Assembly (NCBI RefSeq): GCF_000355905.1
Contig: NZ_APLF01000006.1
Coordinates: forward strand, 56,540-120,539
Direction of reading: 5' to 3'
DNA length: 64,000 bases
Source: Psychroflexus gondwanensis ACAM 44
GTDB taxonomy: Bacteria > Bacteroidota > Bacteroidia > Flavobacteriales > Flavobacteriaceae
The translations under genes were made by a program, and so were the position numbers. Numbering within the stretch: the first letter of the stretch is position 1; the number at the start of each line of letters is the position of its first letter. The notes beneath the pieces were generated by a model, which made no database searches, had not been told where the DNA came from, and saw nothing but the letters and a program-made list of their open reading frames with translations. This document shows positions 34,716 to 44,758 of the stretch, piece after piece.

Positions 34716-37544
34716 TTAATGCGCTTCCAGCCAATTTTGTCCTGTACCCATTTCAACGTCCAGAGGGACATCCAGTTTAAAGGCGTTTTCCATTTTGTCT
34801 TTCACCAGGGATCTTAAGGCATCGATTTCGTCTTTGTGAGCATCAAAAATCAATTCATCATGAACTTGTAGAAGCATTTTGGATTTGAAATTCTGTTCTT
34901 CTAAAGCTTCATAAATGTTTATCATCGCGACCTTTATAATGTCTGCTGCGCTTCCTTGGACTGGGGCATTTACCGCGTTGCGTTCTGCTGCACTGCGCAC
35001 TACATGGTTTCTAGCATTGATGTCTTTGAGGTATCGCCGTCTGCCCATCACTGTTTTGACATAACCATGTTCCTTTGCGAATTCCACTTGCTCATCCATA
35101 TAGTCTCTCAACTTGGGATAGGTTTTATAGTAAGTCTCTATCAGCTCCTTAGATTCGCTTCTAGTTAAGTCAGTTTGATTGCTCAATCCAAAAGCAGACA
35201 CTCCATATATAATTCCAAAGTTGACAGTTTTAGCATTGCTTCTCTGCGCTCTGGTCACTTCATCTATATCCACACCAAATACTCTTGCCGCAGTTGAGGC
35301 GTGAATATCTTCTCCATTTTTAAAAGCGTTCATCATCGTTTCTTCCTGACTCAAGGCCGCTATAATTCTAAGTTCTATTTGGGAATAATCGGCAGCGAGT
35401 AATACATAATTTTCATCTTTGGGGACAAAGGCTTTTCTCACCTCTCGTCCACGTTCAGTACGGATGGGGATATTTTGAAGGTTAGGATTATTGGAACTCA
35501 AACGACCAGTTGCCGCTACAGTTTGCATAAACTCGGTATGGACGCGTTTGGTTCTTGGGTGAATTTGTTTTGGTAAAGCATCTACATAGGTGCTTTTGAG
35601 CTTAGAGAGTTGTCTCCATTCTAAGACCTCTCGCACTATTTTATGATCTTTTGCATAATTAGACAAGACCTCTTCTGCAGTAGAGTATTGACCAGATTTG
35701 GTTTTTTTAGGTTTTTTGGCAAGTTCCAATTTGCCAAATAGAATCTCACCCAATTGTTTTGGGGATCCTATATTAAATTCTTCATCTGCTTCTACATATA
35801 CAGATTTCTCCAAGCGTAAAATATCTTCATCTAGCTTTTCCGAAATGTTTTCTAAAGCTGATTTATCGAGGTTGATCCCTTCAATTTCCATAGCTGCCAA
35901 GACCCGTAATAAGGGAATCTCCATATCTTTAAATAAAGGCTCGTTGGAGGCTTCTTTTAATTCCTTTTCAAAGTAAGTTTTGAGTTGGAAGGTAATGTCG
36001 GCATCTTCTACAGCATATTGGGTCTGGTCTTCCAAATCTACCGTCCGCATAGTCTTTTGGCTTTTCCCTTTTTTACCGATGAGATCTTCAATAGGTTGTG
36101 GAGAGTAGTTGAGGTAAGTTTCTGCCAAGATATTCATATTGTGCCGCATATCTGGGTTGATGATATAATGCGCGAGCATCGTATCAAACAAGGGTCCTTT
36201 TACTTTAAGCTTATAATTGGCCAATACCTTGATATCGTACTTTAAGTTTTGACCTATCTTTTCGATTTCTGTTGACTCAAAAAAGGGTCTCAATTTTTCT
36301 GCTAATTCTTGTGCCTCGTTTTGATCCTCCGGAAAGGCCACATAATAGCCTCTATGGTTCTCCCAAGAAAAAGCAATTCCCACTAATTCGGCATCTAGAG
36401 TTTTTAAACTGGTAGTTTCTGTATCAAAACACACCGAGTTTTGCCTCATTAGTTTTTCTATAAAGAGCTTTAAGGAGAGATCTCCTTTGATATACTGATA
36501 ATGGTGGTCGGTAGTTTTTAAAGTTTTATAACCATCAAAATTGCTAGGATCAATATTGGATGCATCGGTATCGTTACCAAAAAGTGAAAATTGTCCAGCT
36601 CCAGCAGTTTGAGTAGAACTTGATGCGTTTTGTGAGGTATCTAGCGTGGCCGCTTCCCCTTTGTTGTACATTTTTACAAACTGGTCTGTCAATCTTCTAA
36701 ATTCTAACTCTTTAAAGATGTCTAAGACTTTTTCAACATTTGGAGGAGAAACTTCATATTTGGTCTCGTCGAAAGTGACGTCACAGTCGGTAATGATGGT
36801 AGCCAGTTTTTTGGATAAACGCCCTAGCTCGGCATTGTCCTCTATTTTCTCTTTCATTTTTCCCTTCAGCTGATCTGTGTTTTCCAGGAGTGCTTCCATG
36901 GAACCAAATTGCTGTAGAAATTTCTTAGCGGTCTTTTCACCCACTCCAGGTAATCCTGGGATATTATCCGCAGCATCTCCCATCATACCAAGAAAATCGA
37001 TGACTTGCTCTGGACGTTCTACCCCAAATCTTTTCTGAACTTCGGGGATGCCCCATTTTTCAACTCCGTTGCCCATTCTTGCCGGGCGTTGCATAAATAT
37101 ATTTTCGGTAACCAGTTGAGCAAAATCTTTATCTGGAGTGACCATATGGACTTCATAGTCTTGCTTTTCTGCCTGTTTAGCGAGTGTTCCAATTATATCA
37201 TCGGCTTCCATACCCGAGATTTCTACGACAGGAATTTCCATAGCGTGGAGAATATCCTGTATAATGGGAATAGAGTCTTTAATGACGGTTGGGGTTTCGT
37301 CTCTATTGGCTTTGTAGTCTTCGTACATTTCTTTTCGCTCTTTGCTTCCGTCTTTATCGAAGCAAACTGCCAAATGATCTGGGTTTTCTCGCTTTATGAC
37401 GTCAAAAAGGGAATTCATAAATCCCATAATGGCCGAAGTATCCTGTCCTTTGGAGTTGATTCTTGGGTTTTTGATGAGGGCATAATACCCGCGGAAAATC
37501 ATCGCATATGCATCAACAAGGAAAAGTCGTTTTTTGGAAGCCAT
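34716..37544 (-). CDS. polA: DNA polymerase I
   Basis: 942 residues with all three domains. 5'-3' exonuclease (about 1-290): LFLVDAYAMIFRGYYAL, GMMGDAADNIPGLPGVGEKTA. 3'-5' exonuclease (about 330-520) with the DxE pair in CFDTETTSLK and AVEDADITF, so proofreading looks intact. Polymerase (about 550-942): motif A DYSQIELRI, motif B RSNAKTVNFGIIYG, motif C QVHDELI. Normal length for Bacteroidota. Convergent with leuS; a long gene-free repeat region lies upstream. Confidence 0.97.
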   Translation of the reverse strand: MASKKRLFLVDAYAMIFRGYYALIKNPRINSKGQDTSAIMGFMNSLFDVIKRENPDHLAVCFDKDGSKERKEMYEDYKANRDETPTVIKDSIPIIQDILHAMEIPVVEISGMEADDIIGTLAKQAEKQDYEVHMVTPDKDFAQLVTENIFMQRPARMGNGVEKWGIPEVQKRFGVERPEQVIDFLGMMGDAADNIPGLPGVGEKTAKKFLQQFGSMEALLENTDQLKGKMKEKIEDNAELGRLSKKLATIITDCDVTFDETKYEVSPPNVEKVLDIFKELEFRRLTDQFVKMYNKGEAATLDTSQNASSSTQTAGAGQFSLFGNDTDASNIDPSNFDGYKTLKTTDHHYQYIKGDLSLKLFIEKLMRQNSVCFDTETTSLKTLDAELVGIAFSWENHRGYYVAFPEDQNEAQELAEKLRPFFESTEIEKIGQNLKYDIKVLANYKLKVKGPLFDTMLAHYIINPDMRHNMNILAETYLNYSPQPIEDLIGKKGKSQKTMRTVDLEDQTQYAVEDADITFQLKTYFEKELKEASNEPLFKDMEIPLLRVLAAMEIEGINLDKSALENISEKLDEDILRLEKSVYVEADEEFNIGSPKQLGEILFGKLELAKKPKKTKSGQYSTAEEVLSNYAKDHKIVREVLEWRQLSKLKSTYVDALPKQIHPRTKRVHTEFMQTVAATGRLSSNNPNLQNIPIRTERGREVRKAFVPKDENYVLLAADYSQIELRIIAALSQEETMMNAFKNGEDIHASTAARVFGVDIDEVTRAQRSNAKTVNFGIIYGVSAFGLSNQTDLTRSESKELIETYYKTYPKLRDYMDEQVEFAKEHGYVKTVMGRRRYLKDINARNHVVRSAAERNAVNAPVQGSAADIIKVAMINIYEALEEQNFKSKMLLQVHDELIFDAHKDEIDALRSLVKDKMENAFKLDVPLDVEMGTGQNWLEAH

Positions 37545-37960
37545 AAAGTGAATTTTTATTTAATGTAAATTTAGTTGAAATTATGGCTTAGCCAAAATTG
37601 AACTTGGTGTTTGTTTTAACCTTATTCCTTATTTAGCTGTCGGGGACCTGTCCCCTCGACAAATGATGGGCTTTTGTCTTCGTTACTAAGATTTGTTGGC
37701 CCTGCTTCTATATTTCTAATTGCATTAAAAAGATAAATAGAAGCACTAGTTTTATAATGTTATTTCTGAAAAGAGTTTATAAAATTAGGGCTGGTAGCGC
37801 TGATATCTTGAGGACTTAAATTAACATCTCGACTGAGCATTCTTGTTTTTCGTTGAAGGTTTTTGAATTTACGTTTAAAGCTGTTTCTCGATACTTTTTT
37901 CTTTCCTATTCAGTCCAGAAAAAAACTTGAAACGACAATAACTAGATACTTTTTAGCTCT
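37545..37960. other. Gene-free region upstream of polA
   Basis: No credible gene. It contains the small hairpin 37639-37660 (GTCG/CGAC and GGGGAC/GTCCCC). Short words similar to the repeat units to the right (TTTTCGTTGAAGG, TCTCGATAC) suggest decayed copies. Confidence 0.5.
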
Positions 37961-38475
37961 ATTGTATCGAGATGTTTCTTGTTATATGAAGCGTTCTCGA
38001 TACAATTTCAATGATTTTTTTAAGCAAAAATTCATTGAAACCACTCGAACTGACATTTCTAAGTTGCTATTATCGTCAGGTTTTAAACTTATAAAAAGCT
38101 ATCACTAAGTTGTTTTGTCTCATTGAGTATTCCGACTTTTTCGTTGGGATGTTTCGAGATGTTTCTTGTTATATGAAGCGTTCTCGATACAATTTCAATG
38201 GATTTTTTTAAGCAAAAATTCATTGAAACCACTCGAACTGACATTTTTGATATGCTATTATCGTCAGGTTTTTAAACCTATAAAAAAGCTAACACTAAGT
38301 TGTTTTGTCTCATTGAGTATTCCGACTTTTTCGTTAGGATGTTTCGAGATGTTTCTTGTTATATGAAGCGTTCTCGATACAATTTCAATGGATTTTTTTA
38401 AGCAAAAATTCATTGAAACCACTCGAACTGACATTTTTCATATGCTGTTATCGTCACGTTTTTAAACTTATAAAC
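37961..38475. repeat. Tandem array of about 190-bp hairpin-rich repeats
   Basis: Nearly identical units begin at 37968, 38155 and 38345 (spacing 187 and 190), the third ending about 38474. Each unit holds a strong hairpin TTTCAATG...CATTGAAA with an inner ATTTTT/AAAAAT (38006-38040, 38193-38228, 38383-38418). The first unit also has the perfect 12-bp inverted repeat ATTGTATCGAGA/TCTCGATACAAT (37961-37972 and 37995-38006). Short ORFs inside the units are by-products of the repeat. Confidence 0.88.
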
Positions 38476-38676
38476 CCCTTTTTTTATTAGTCTCTAAGTG
38501 ACAACGTCAAATTTAAAGTTTCAACAAATCCTTCAGTGGAACACGACAACCGACATCCGCATTAATTTAAGAGAATGTGACAGTGGTCTTCTGAATAATT
38601 AACCTTGCAGGATTAAATTCAGAATAAACGCCTCTAAAACTTTGTTTAAATAGGAGACTAGAAGAACCGCTAAAAC

Positions 38677-38684
38677 TATATTTG
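38677..38684 (+). promoter_or_regulatory. Candidate -7 element of the metallophosphoesterase gene
   Basis: TATATTTG matches TAnnTTTG and ends only 10 bases before the ATG, which would give a very short leader. Confidence 0.4.
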
Positions 38685-38694
38685 CAAAAAAAAG

Positions 38695-39921
38695 ATGCGG
38701 TGGATTATCCCTATTGTTATCCTTCTTGCCATTGAGGTCTATGCCTTTCAAGCCTTTAAAACCCTGTTTAAATTTTGGTGGGTCCTAGGGATTTATGTGG
38801 GCATTACCGCTGTTGTTCTGGGGTTTTTGATTTATTCCTTCTATGAGCCAACCCCGAATGGGTCACTTACCGGCTTTCGAGCTTATATGGGTGGCATTTT
38901 CTTAAGTTTACTTTTACTGAAGTTGAGTGTGGTGTTCTGGATGTTTGGTGAAGATATTATTCGTTTACTCGTTTATGCTTACCGTAAATTATTTACGACA
39001 TCTACAGAGAATCTGCCTTCTCGACGAAAATTTATAAGCACTATTGCTCTTGGACTTGGAGCTATCCCCTTCCTTTCACTATTGTATGGGATGTATAAGG
39101 GAAAGTATAATTATAAAGTGTTGGCCTACGAGCTAGAATTTGATAATCTTCCTGAAGCTTTTGACGGCTATACCATTACCCAACTGAGTGATATCCACAG
39201 CGGAAGTTTTGATAATACGGAAAAAATTGAATATGCGATTAACCTAGTAAATGAACAAGAGTCGGATGTGATTTTATTTACTGGCGACTTGGTTAATAAT
39301 TTAGCGGATGAAATGACGCCTTGGACCCCTCTTTTTAGTCAATTGAAAGCGAAAGATGGTATCTTTTCTATATTGGGAAACCACGATTATGGAGATTATT
39401 ATAATTTTGAGAGTCAAACTGAAAAGCAACAAAATTTTGAAGATCTTGTGAATGTCCATTCTGAATTGGGTTGGGATTTGCTAAGAAACGAACGTAGAGA
39501 GCTGGTAAGAGGGGATAGTAAATTGCACTTGATTGGCGTTGAAAATTGGGGGAAAGGAGGTTTTAAAAAAGCAGGAGATTTTGAAAAAGCAGCTGATGGG
39601 GTAGAGGCTTCCGACTTTAAAATTTTGATGAGCCATGATCCTTCTCATTGGGATGAAGTCATTAAACACCATGATAAAGACGTTCAACTTACATTGAGTG
39701 GCCATACCCATGGAATGCAATTTGGGATTGAAATTCCAGGTTGGATCAAGTGGAGTCCTGCTCAATATAGGTACGAGCAATGGGCTGGATTATATAAAAA
39801 TGCCAAGCGTTTTATCAACGTCAATCGTGGGTTTGGCTTCTTAGCTTACCCAGGTAGAGTTGGGATCTGGCCAGAAGTGACAGTCATTAAATTGAAACGA
39901 AAAGCGAATATTGTGGTATAA
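38695..39921 (+). CDS. Membrane-anchored metallophosphoesterase
   Basis: 408 residues. The N-terminal membrane part has helices at about 3-20, 28-48, 64-84 and 113-131. The fourth is preceded by PSRRKFIS (Arg110-Arg111), which resembles a twin-arginine motif. The catalytic domain (about 155-405) shows the full dinuclear metal set: LSDIHSG, TGDLVNN, GNHDYGD, SHDPSHW and GHTHGMQFG. Related YkuE/YaeI-type enzymes hydrolyse phospholipids such as UDP-diacylglucosamine; the substrate here is not determined. The gene is monocistronic. Confidence 0.9.
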   Translation: MRWIIPIVILLAIEVYAFQAFKTLFKFWWVLGIYVGITAVVLGFLIYSFYEPTPNGSLTGFRAYMGGIFLSLLLLKLSVVFWMFGEDIIRLLVYAYRKLFTTSTENLPSRRKFISTIALGLGAIPFLSLLYGMYKGKYNYKVLAYELEFDNLPEAFDGYTITQLSDIHSGSFDNTEKIEYAINLVNEQESDVILFTGDLVNNLADEMTPWTPLFSQLKAKDGIFSILGNHDYGDYYNFESQTEKQQNFEDLVNVHSELGWDLLRNERRELVRGDSKLHLIGVENWGKGGFKKAGDFEKAADGVEASDFKILMSHDPSHWDEVIKHHDKDVQLTLSGHTHGMQFGIEIPGWIKWSPAQYRYEQWAGLYKNAKRFINVNRGFGFLAYPGRVGIWPEVTVIKLKRKANIVV

Positions 39922-39968
39922 AAAGTAGTCTCAAAATTTAAGTTATCGTATTCTCCTTAATCTTAGGG

Positions 39969-40023
39969 AATTTCAAGGTTTATTAAATGACATATTATTA
40001 ATCATTTAATAGACCTTGAAATT
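39969..40023. repeat. 22-bp-stem hairpin downstream of the metallophosphoesterase gene
   Basis: Left arm 39969-39990 and right arm 40002-40023 are complementary over 22 positions with one T-G wobble (39980/40012) and an 11-base AT loop. No T run follows, so it is not a classical terminator. Confidence 0.85.
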
Positions 40024-40109
40024 AATCTGACTGTTTGATACACTCAGGAACATTTAGCATAACACTTTAATTGGATTTGAGACCGCTCTGTTTTAAAAAA
40101 ACGTTTCTG

Positions 40110-40508
40110 TTATTTAGAATTAATCATCCAATGGATACCATATTGATCAGAAACTCTACCGTAATAAGCTCCCCAACTGGTTTTTTGAAAGTTGGTGTGG
40201 ATTTTTCCAGTTTGAGATAGCTTTTCAAATAGTGCTTTCGCCTTTTTGTCATCTTCCATATCGATACTCATCTGGATGTTGGTACCAACTGTAATAGGAG
40301 TGTCTGGTGAGGCGTCGTATCCCATAATATGAAAACCACTGCCTTTCAATTCAGCATGCTGTAGTTTGTTTCTATAATTTTCTGGAATATCAATTTTTTG
40401 ATCTTCATAGGTTTGTCTATTGATGATTTCACCACCAAAAAGCGATTGATAGTAATTTAAAGCTTCTTGACATTGACCTTTAAATGATAAATATGATTGA
40501 ATTTTCAT
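40110..40508 (-). CDS. VOC/PhnB-like glyoxalase-fold protein
   Basis: 132 residues of the PhnB-like group of the vicinal-oxygen-chelate superfamily: YLSFKGQCQEALNYYQSLFGG at the N-terminus, HAELKGSGFHIMGYD in the middle, and WGAYYGRVSDQYGIHWMIN at the end. These proteins are small dimers; many have no known reaction. Single gene. Confidence 0.9.
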   Translation of the reverse strand: MKIQSYLSFKGQCQEALNYYQSLFGGEIINRQTYEDQKIDIPENYRNKLQHAELKGSGFHIMGYDASPDTPITVGTNIQMSIDMEDDKKAKALFEKLSQTGKIHTNFQKTSWGAYYGRVSDQYGIHWMINSK

Positions 40509-40606
40509 GATACTTTTTTTAAGATTTTCTACAAATTAAGAGTTTACTGCTAGCTTTATTTTAAATCTATCCTAAAATTTAAGTACCTAGAAAATCTTGA
40601 CCTCAA

Positions 40607-42436
40607 TTATGCTGCTTGTTTAGTTTCTTCAATCCAAGAGTCCACGTGTCGTTCTAAAAGTTCTAAAGGTAAAGCTCCACTTCCTAAGATGATATCATGG
40701 AATTGGCGGATATCGAATTGGTCGCCAAGTTGAGTTTCTGCCCGTTGTCTTAACTCTTGAATTTTTAGCATGCCGATTTTATAGCCTGTAGCTTGCCCTG
40801 GCATCACCATATAGCGTTGTACTTCCGCTTTTATGGCATTATCTGAGATGGAAGAATTATCTTTAAAATATTGAATGGCCTCGGCTTCTTTCCAACCTTT
40901 GGAATGCAGGCCAGTATCCACAACCAACCTTATCGCTCTCCAAATTTCATTGACTAGTCGTCCAAAATCGTAATAGGGGTTTTCATATCCTCCCATCTCT
41001 TTAGCAAGTTTTTCAGAATATAAAGCCCAGCCTTCTACGTAAGCATTGTAGCCCAATTGTGTTCTAAAGGTTGGAACGGTTTCTAGTTCTTGCGCAATGG
41101 AGATTTGCATATGATGACCTGGATTTCCTTCGTGATAGGCTACGCCTTCCATCGTGGTTTTAGGCATAGACGTCATGTCCGAAAGGTGAACATAATAAGT
41201 GCCAGATCTGGATCCGTCTGGAGTTCCCGCGTTGTAATGTTGTGGGGCACCATCTTGCTCTCTAAAAGCTTCTACGCGTTTTACTTGTAAACTGGCTTTT
41301 GGTAAAATACCAAAATAATCTGGTAGCTTTTTGGTGAGTTCATCGATATATTGTTTAGCCTCATCAAGATAGGCTTGACGGCCTTCGTCTGTGTTTGGAA
41401 AATAAAACTGGTCATCCTCATTTACAAACTTAAAGAACTCTTGTAAGTCACCTTCAAAACCAACTTCGTTTTTGATGTTAAGCATTTCCTTTTGGATTCT
41501 CTCTACCTCCTCCAGGCCTATGTTATGGATTTCATCTGCTGTAAGTGAGGTTGTGGTAGATGTTTTAAGTTTATAGTCATAAAAAGCTTTTCCGTTGGGA
41601 TGCCGACTCACTCCGGTAGGGGTTTCTAAAGCATTTGGGATCTCGTTTTCTGTCCAAGCGATGAGATTGTTATAGGCAGGTTGAAATACTTTAAGCAGCA
41701 TTTCTCTTGAAGCTGTCCTTAACTCCTTAGCCTGTTGATCATCTATTTTATTTTGAGCTAAAAGACTATCGGTTTTCCTTAGCATATCATCATATAAAGG
41801 GGAGTTAACTTCTGAGTCTTGAAAAGGCTGCCCTGTAACAATAGCTTTGCTCTGCTTTAAAACAGTTTTTAGAGCAAACCTGGGTGGAAGAATATCTTTG
41901 GAAGCTTGAGATTTTGCTCTATCGACCAGTTGGTTGATTGCTCTTCCTACACCTTGAATTCTATTAACATAAGCTTGCATATCTTCTAAGCTATCTACTT
42001 TATGAAAGTTGATAAGCATACTAGGAAGTCGTGTATGTAGTCCTGTCATTTGGTCGAAGACGTACTCTAAATCTTGATACTCTAGGCCTTCTTGAAGAAG
42101 TTCATTTTGGTAAAGCCAAATATCATAAGACATTTGGTCCTGCTCATTCAGAGATTGATACTCGAAATTTTTCTTGAGTTCGTCAACACTTTTCTGCATC
42201 CACCTTGCATTTTCGATTTGAGCGTCGAGGCTTAAATCATCAATCTGATCATATTTATCCTTTATCCCTAGAGACGTTAGCCTTAATGGACTTTTCTGAA
42301 GAGACTCTTCGTATTTTTCTTCAAACCAAGCGTTGAGGTCCTCGTTTGGAGTTTTTTCTTTTTCTGGAGCCTTTTCACAGGAATATCCTACAATAAGGAG
42401 CAGGACTAATACGTGTTTTACTTTTAAAAATGCCAT
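40607..42436 (-). CDS. DUF885 family lipoprotein metallopeptidase
   Basis: 609 residues. Signal peptide with lipobox VGYSC (Cys20). The C-terminal half contains AYHEGNPGHHMQIS (near residue 434), the HExxxGH-type zinc motif of DUF885 proteins, with a downstream GWALYSEKLAKEMG that supplies the further Glu ligand. It is probably a periplasmic or surface carboxypeptidase-like enzyme. Single gene. Confidence 0.9.
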   Translation of the reverse strand: MAFLKVKHVLVLLLIVGYSCEKAPEKEKTPNEDLNAWFEEKYEESLQKSPLRLTSLGIKDKYDQIDDLSLDAQIENARWMQKSVDELKKNFEYQSLNEQDQMSYDIWLYQNELLQEGLEYQDLEYVFDQMTGLHTRLPSMLINFHKVDSLEDMQAYVNRIQGVGRAINQLVDRAKSQASKDILPPRFALKTVLKQSKAIVTGQPFQDSEVNSPLYDDMLRKTDSLLAQNKIDDQQAKELRTASREMLLKVFQPAYNNLIAWTENEIPNALETPTGVSRHPNGKAFYDYKLKTSTTTSLTADEIHNIGLEEVERIQKEMLNIKNEVGFEGDLQEFFKFVNEDDQFYFPNTDEGRQAYLDEAKQYIDELTKKLPDYFGILPKASLQVKRVEAFREQDGAPQHYNAGTPDGSRSGTYYVHLSDMTSMPKTTMEGVAYHEGNPGHHMQISIAQELETVPTFRTQLGYNAYVEGWALYSEKLAKEMGGYENPYYDFGRLVNEIWRAIRLVVDTGLHSKGWKEAEAIQYFKDNSSISDNAIKAEVQRYMVMPGQATGYKIGMLKIQELRQRAETQLGDQFDIRQFHDIILGSGALPLELLERHVDSWIEETKQAA

Positions 42437-42655
42437 AGGAGTAAGGGTTTATAAATGTTGTCTTAGCTTAAATGAAAATGTGTTTAAAATAGTGGATTAA
42501 TTATGATTTAAAACAGGTTTTATAAAATGTTATGAGTGGGTAAGTTAATATAAAAACGTGTAGGGAGCTTTTTGTTGAAATGGGAAATTAAACACAGCTA
42601 TAGATTTCATTTTTTATACTTGTTGAAGTTGTTTGCAGATTTTTTCAAACTAAAA

Positions 42656-43081
42656 TTAATTTAGTTTATAACGTATTCCTAAAAACCCCCTCACAAATAA
42701 GTCATCGAGATCAAATTCATAAATGGGATTAAACTCGATATTAAAAGATAGGTCTTTCAGGTTTTCAAAGGGTTTAATGCCAATACCAATTGGAATAACA
42801 ACGCCATTAATGTTATTTAAGATGGCACCAGCACCCAAGTAAACCTCATAACTTGTCTTAGTCACAAAATTATGATTGATCACAATTTCAGGGGTGATAT
42901 TACCAATAGAAGTACCTGAATAAATTCTAAGATCTGTCCAAAACCTCTCATTGATATTATAACCGATAGCAAATTTTGAGTTTGAACTATTGGTGTAAAA
43001 TGAAGCTGTAATCTGCGAATATGTCTTAGTAGGAGTTAAAGTGCAGAAGATTTGAAATAAAGACGGAAGGATGAGTTTCAT
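42656..43081 (-). CDS. Small exported beta-barrel-like protein
   Basis: 141 residues. A hydrophobic N-terminus ends about TYSQ (residue 22), and the mature part has alternating strand patterns (ASFYTNSSNSKFAIGYNI, EVYLGAGAIL, VRGFLGIRYKLN) suggesting an outer-membrane barrel. No family recognised. Single gene in an AT-rich region. Confidence 0.65.
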   Translation of the reverse strand: MKLILPSLFQIFCTLTPTKTYSQITASFYTNSSNSKFAIGYNINERFWTDLRIYSGTSIGNITPEIVINHNFVTKTSYEVYLGAGAILNNINGVVIPIGIGIKPFENLKDLSFNIEFNPIYEFDLDDLFVRGFLGIRYKLN

Positions 43082-43283
43082 AAGTGTTTTAGCTAATTCA
43101 ATTAAATATCAATTTAAATGTATTAATTCCTTCGAATATATCGTGAATTCAATTAATAGACATTTGTTAAATATGTCTAAAATTTTTAGAATTAATTAAC
43201 TCTTAACAACATTAAAAAATAACTTAGAGCAATATAAATGAATAATTGCGCAATTATTTTTAACTTAATTAAATTAAAAATTT

Positions 43284-44180
43284 ATGAAATTACAAAGATT
43301 ATTTATCGTTCCAGCGGTCTTCGGATTGCTTTTAGGATCATGTGAAGCTGAAAAAGTTACAAGCGAAGAGGTTTTGGATACCAACCAAATTGATGATTCT
43401 GAAAGAATTATTTTAGGAGTCAATACCTCCGAGACTCCCACCAATTTAGACCAATCTACCTTAGACTTAATTTCTAAAAACCATTTGAGTGCATTGGGAG
43501 CCCAACGTGAAGAAATGGTTCTTCCTGGTGGTGAGAAGCGCGAGGTGATTCGAGTTGAAGGCGATATCGTGATGTCCCTAGAGGAACTTAAAGGATTGAA
43601 TTTCCAGGGTTATGAGGATATACATAATAAACAATATAGTACCAATGCCTTAGTAAGTCCTCAAACTATAACTGTGATTGGTTATACGGGTGGAAGTCAG
43701 GCCTTAACTTCTAGTGAGAGAACTGCTTTGCAGTGGGCTATTGCAAATTACAACCGACTGAATTTGAATATCAATTTCAATCTTACTTTTGGAACCAACT
43801 TTCAAAATAAAGATATGGTCGTCTATAACAATACGGTGAATAACCCAAGTGGTGCTGGAGGGTCAGCAGGTTTTCCTAGTAATGGAAATCCCAACAAATT
43901 TGTTCAGATTTACGGGTTGAGTAACTACAACACCAACGTTATTGAGCACGTTTTGACTCATGAAATTGGTCATTCTGTAGGCTTTAGACACACCGATTAC
44001 TTTAGTCGCCAGAGTTGTGGTCAAAATACCAATGAAGGAACCGCTGGTGTAGGGGCAAACTATATTCCAGGAACCCCATCAGGATTTGACCCAACGTCTA
44101 TCATGTTAGCTTGTTTTAGCAATAATGAAGATGGAGAGTTTAATTCTAACGATGTAACTGCCTTGAATTTCCTATACTAA
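43284..44180 (+). CDS. M57-family (HEIGH) lipoprotein metallopeptidase
   Basis: 298 residues. The lipobox LLGSC (Cys20) marks a lipoprotein. The zinc site is complete: HEIGH at 226-230 and the third ligand His236 in SVGFRH, the HExxHxxGxxH pattern of the dual-action HEIGH peptidases (M57), closing with DPTSIMLACF, the Met-turn region. A secreted or surface protease, acidic in the propeptide-like region (about 20-110). It has its own terminator. Confidence 0.9.
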   Translation: MKLQRLFIVPAVFGLLLGSCEAEKVTSEEVLDTNQIDDSERIILGVNTSETPTNLDQSTLDLISKNHLSALGAQREEMVLPGGEKREVIRVEGDIVMSLEELKGLNFQGYEDIHNKQYSTNALVSPQTITVIGYTGGSQALTSSERTALQWAIANYNRLNLNINFNLTFGTNFQNKDMVVYNNTVNNPSGAGGSAGFPSNGNPNKFVQIYGLSNYNTNVIEHVLTHEIGHSVGFRHTDYFSRQSCGQNTNEGTAGVGANYIPGTPSGFDPTSIMLACFSNNEDGEFNSNDVTALNFLY

Positions 44181-44244
44181 GAAAAAGAGTATAGTTATTT
44201 TGAATTTAAGCCTCTATACGACATTATAAATTTAATTTGGTATT

Positions 44245-44277
44245 AAAACCGTCTCCAGAGTAGAGACGGTTTTTTTA
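44245..44277 (+). terminator. Intrinsic terminator of the M57 peptidase gene
   Basis: An 11-bp stem AAAACCGTCTC/GAGACGGTTTT (44245-44255 and 44263-44273) with a 7-base loop, running into a T tract. Confidence 0.9.
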
Positions 44278-44338
44278 TGGGTAATCATCACGTATAAATT
44301 TGGGTACATTCTTTAGGATAAATTTCAGTAAGTTGGTG

Positions 44339-44758
44339 TTAGATTTTCTCATAATTTAGACTTGGACCATCACACTGGTTCCACGTACTTGATAAGACAT
44401 CATTTGAGCTAAAAAACAGATTTTCTTTTAAATCAGATTGGCAAGAGCCTATGATCTCACTTTCTTCTCCGTAGGTAAGTTCCAAACTTCTTGGGTCTTC
44501 ATTGAAACTGTAAGTTCCTGTAAGCCCTTCAACGCTCCCCTCAGTTTCTCTGCTTTTTAAAAAGTTGCCATCTTCAAAAAAACGATAGGACTCTTGCCAT
44601 TCCATATCCGAGCCTGTTGTTTCTGAATCTGGAATACTTCCCGACATCTGGACGAGCTTCCAATCTCCTTCTAATGTAGCTTTAGTGACAGTATCATCTT
44701 CGTTGCTACATGAGCATAAAATTGCAACAATAATTAAGGATGAAAATTTGATTTTCAT
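44339..44758 (-). CDS. Lipocalin-like lipoprotein
   Basis: 139 residues. The lipobox ILCSC (Cys15) is followed by LEGDWKLVQMSG, the typical start of lipocalin-like domains, with later strands YRFFEDGNFLKS and GTYSFNEDPRSLEL. Likely an outer-membrane-anchored small binding protein. The ligand is unknown. Single gene. Confidence 0.82.
   Translation of the reverse strand: MKIKFSSLIIVAILCSCSNEDDTVTKATLEGDWKLVQMSGSIPDSETTGSDMEWQESYRFFEDGNFLKSRETEGSVEGLTGTYSFNEDPRSLELTYGEESEIIGSCQSDLKENLFFSSNDVLSSTWNQCDGPSLNYEKI

Noticed and set aside
37863..38366. Two short ORFs (81 and 66 codons) in the repeat array
   Set aside because: They read through the tandem repeat units in different frames and share only repeat-derived sequence; no domain or ribosome-binding context.
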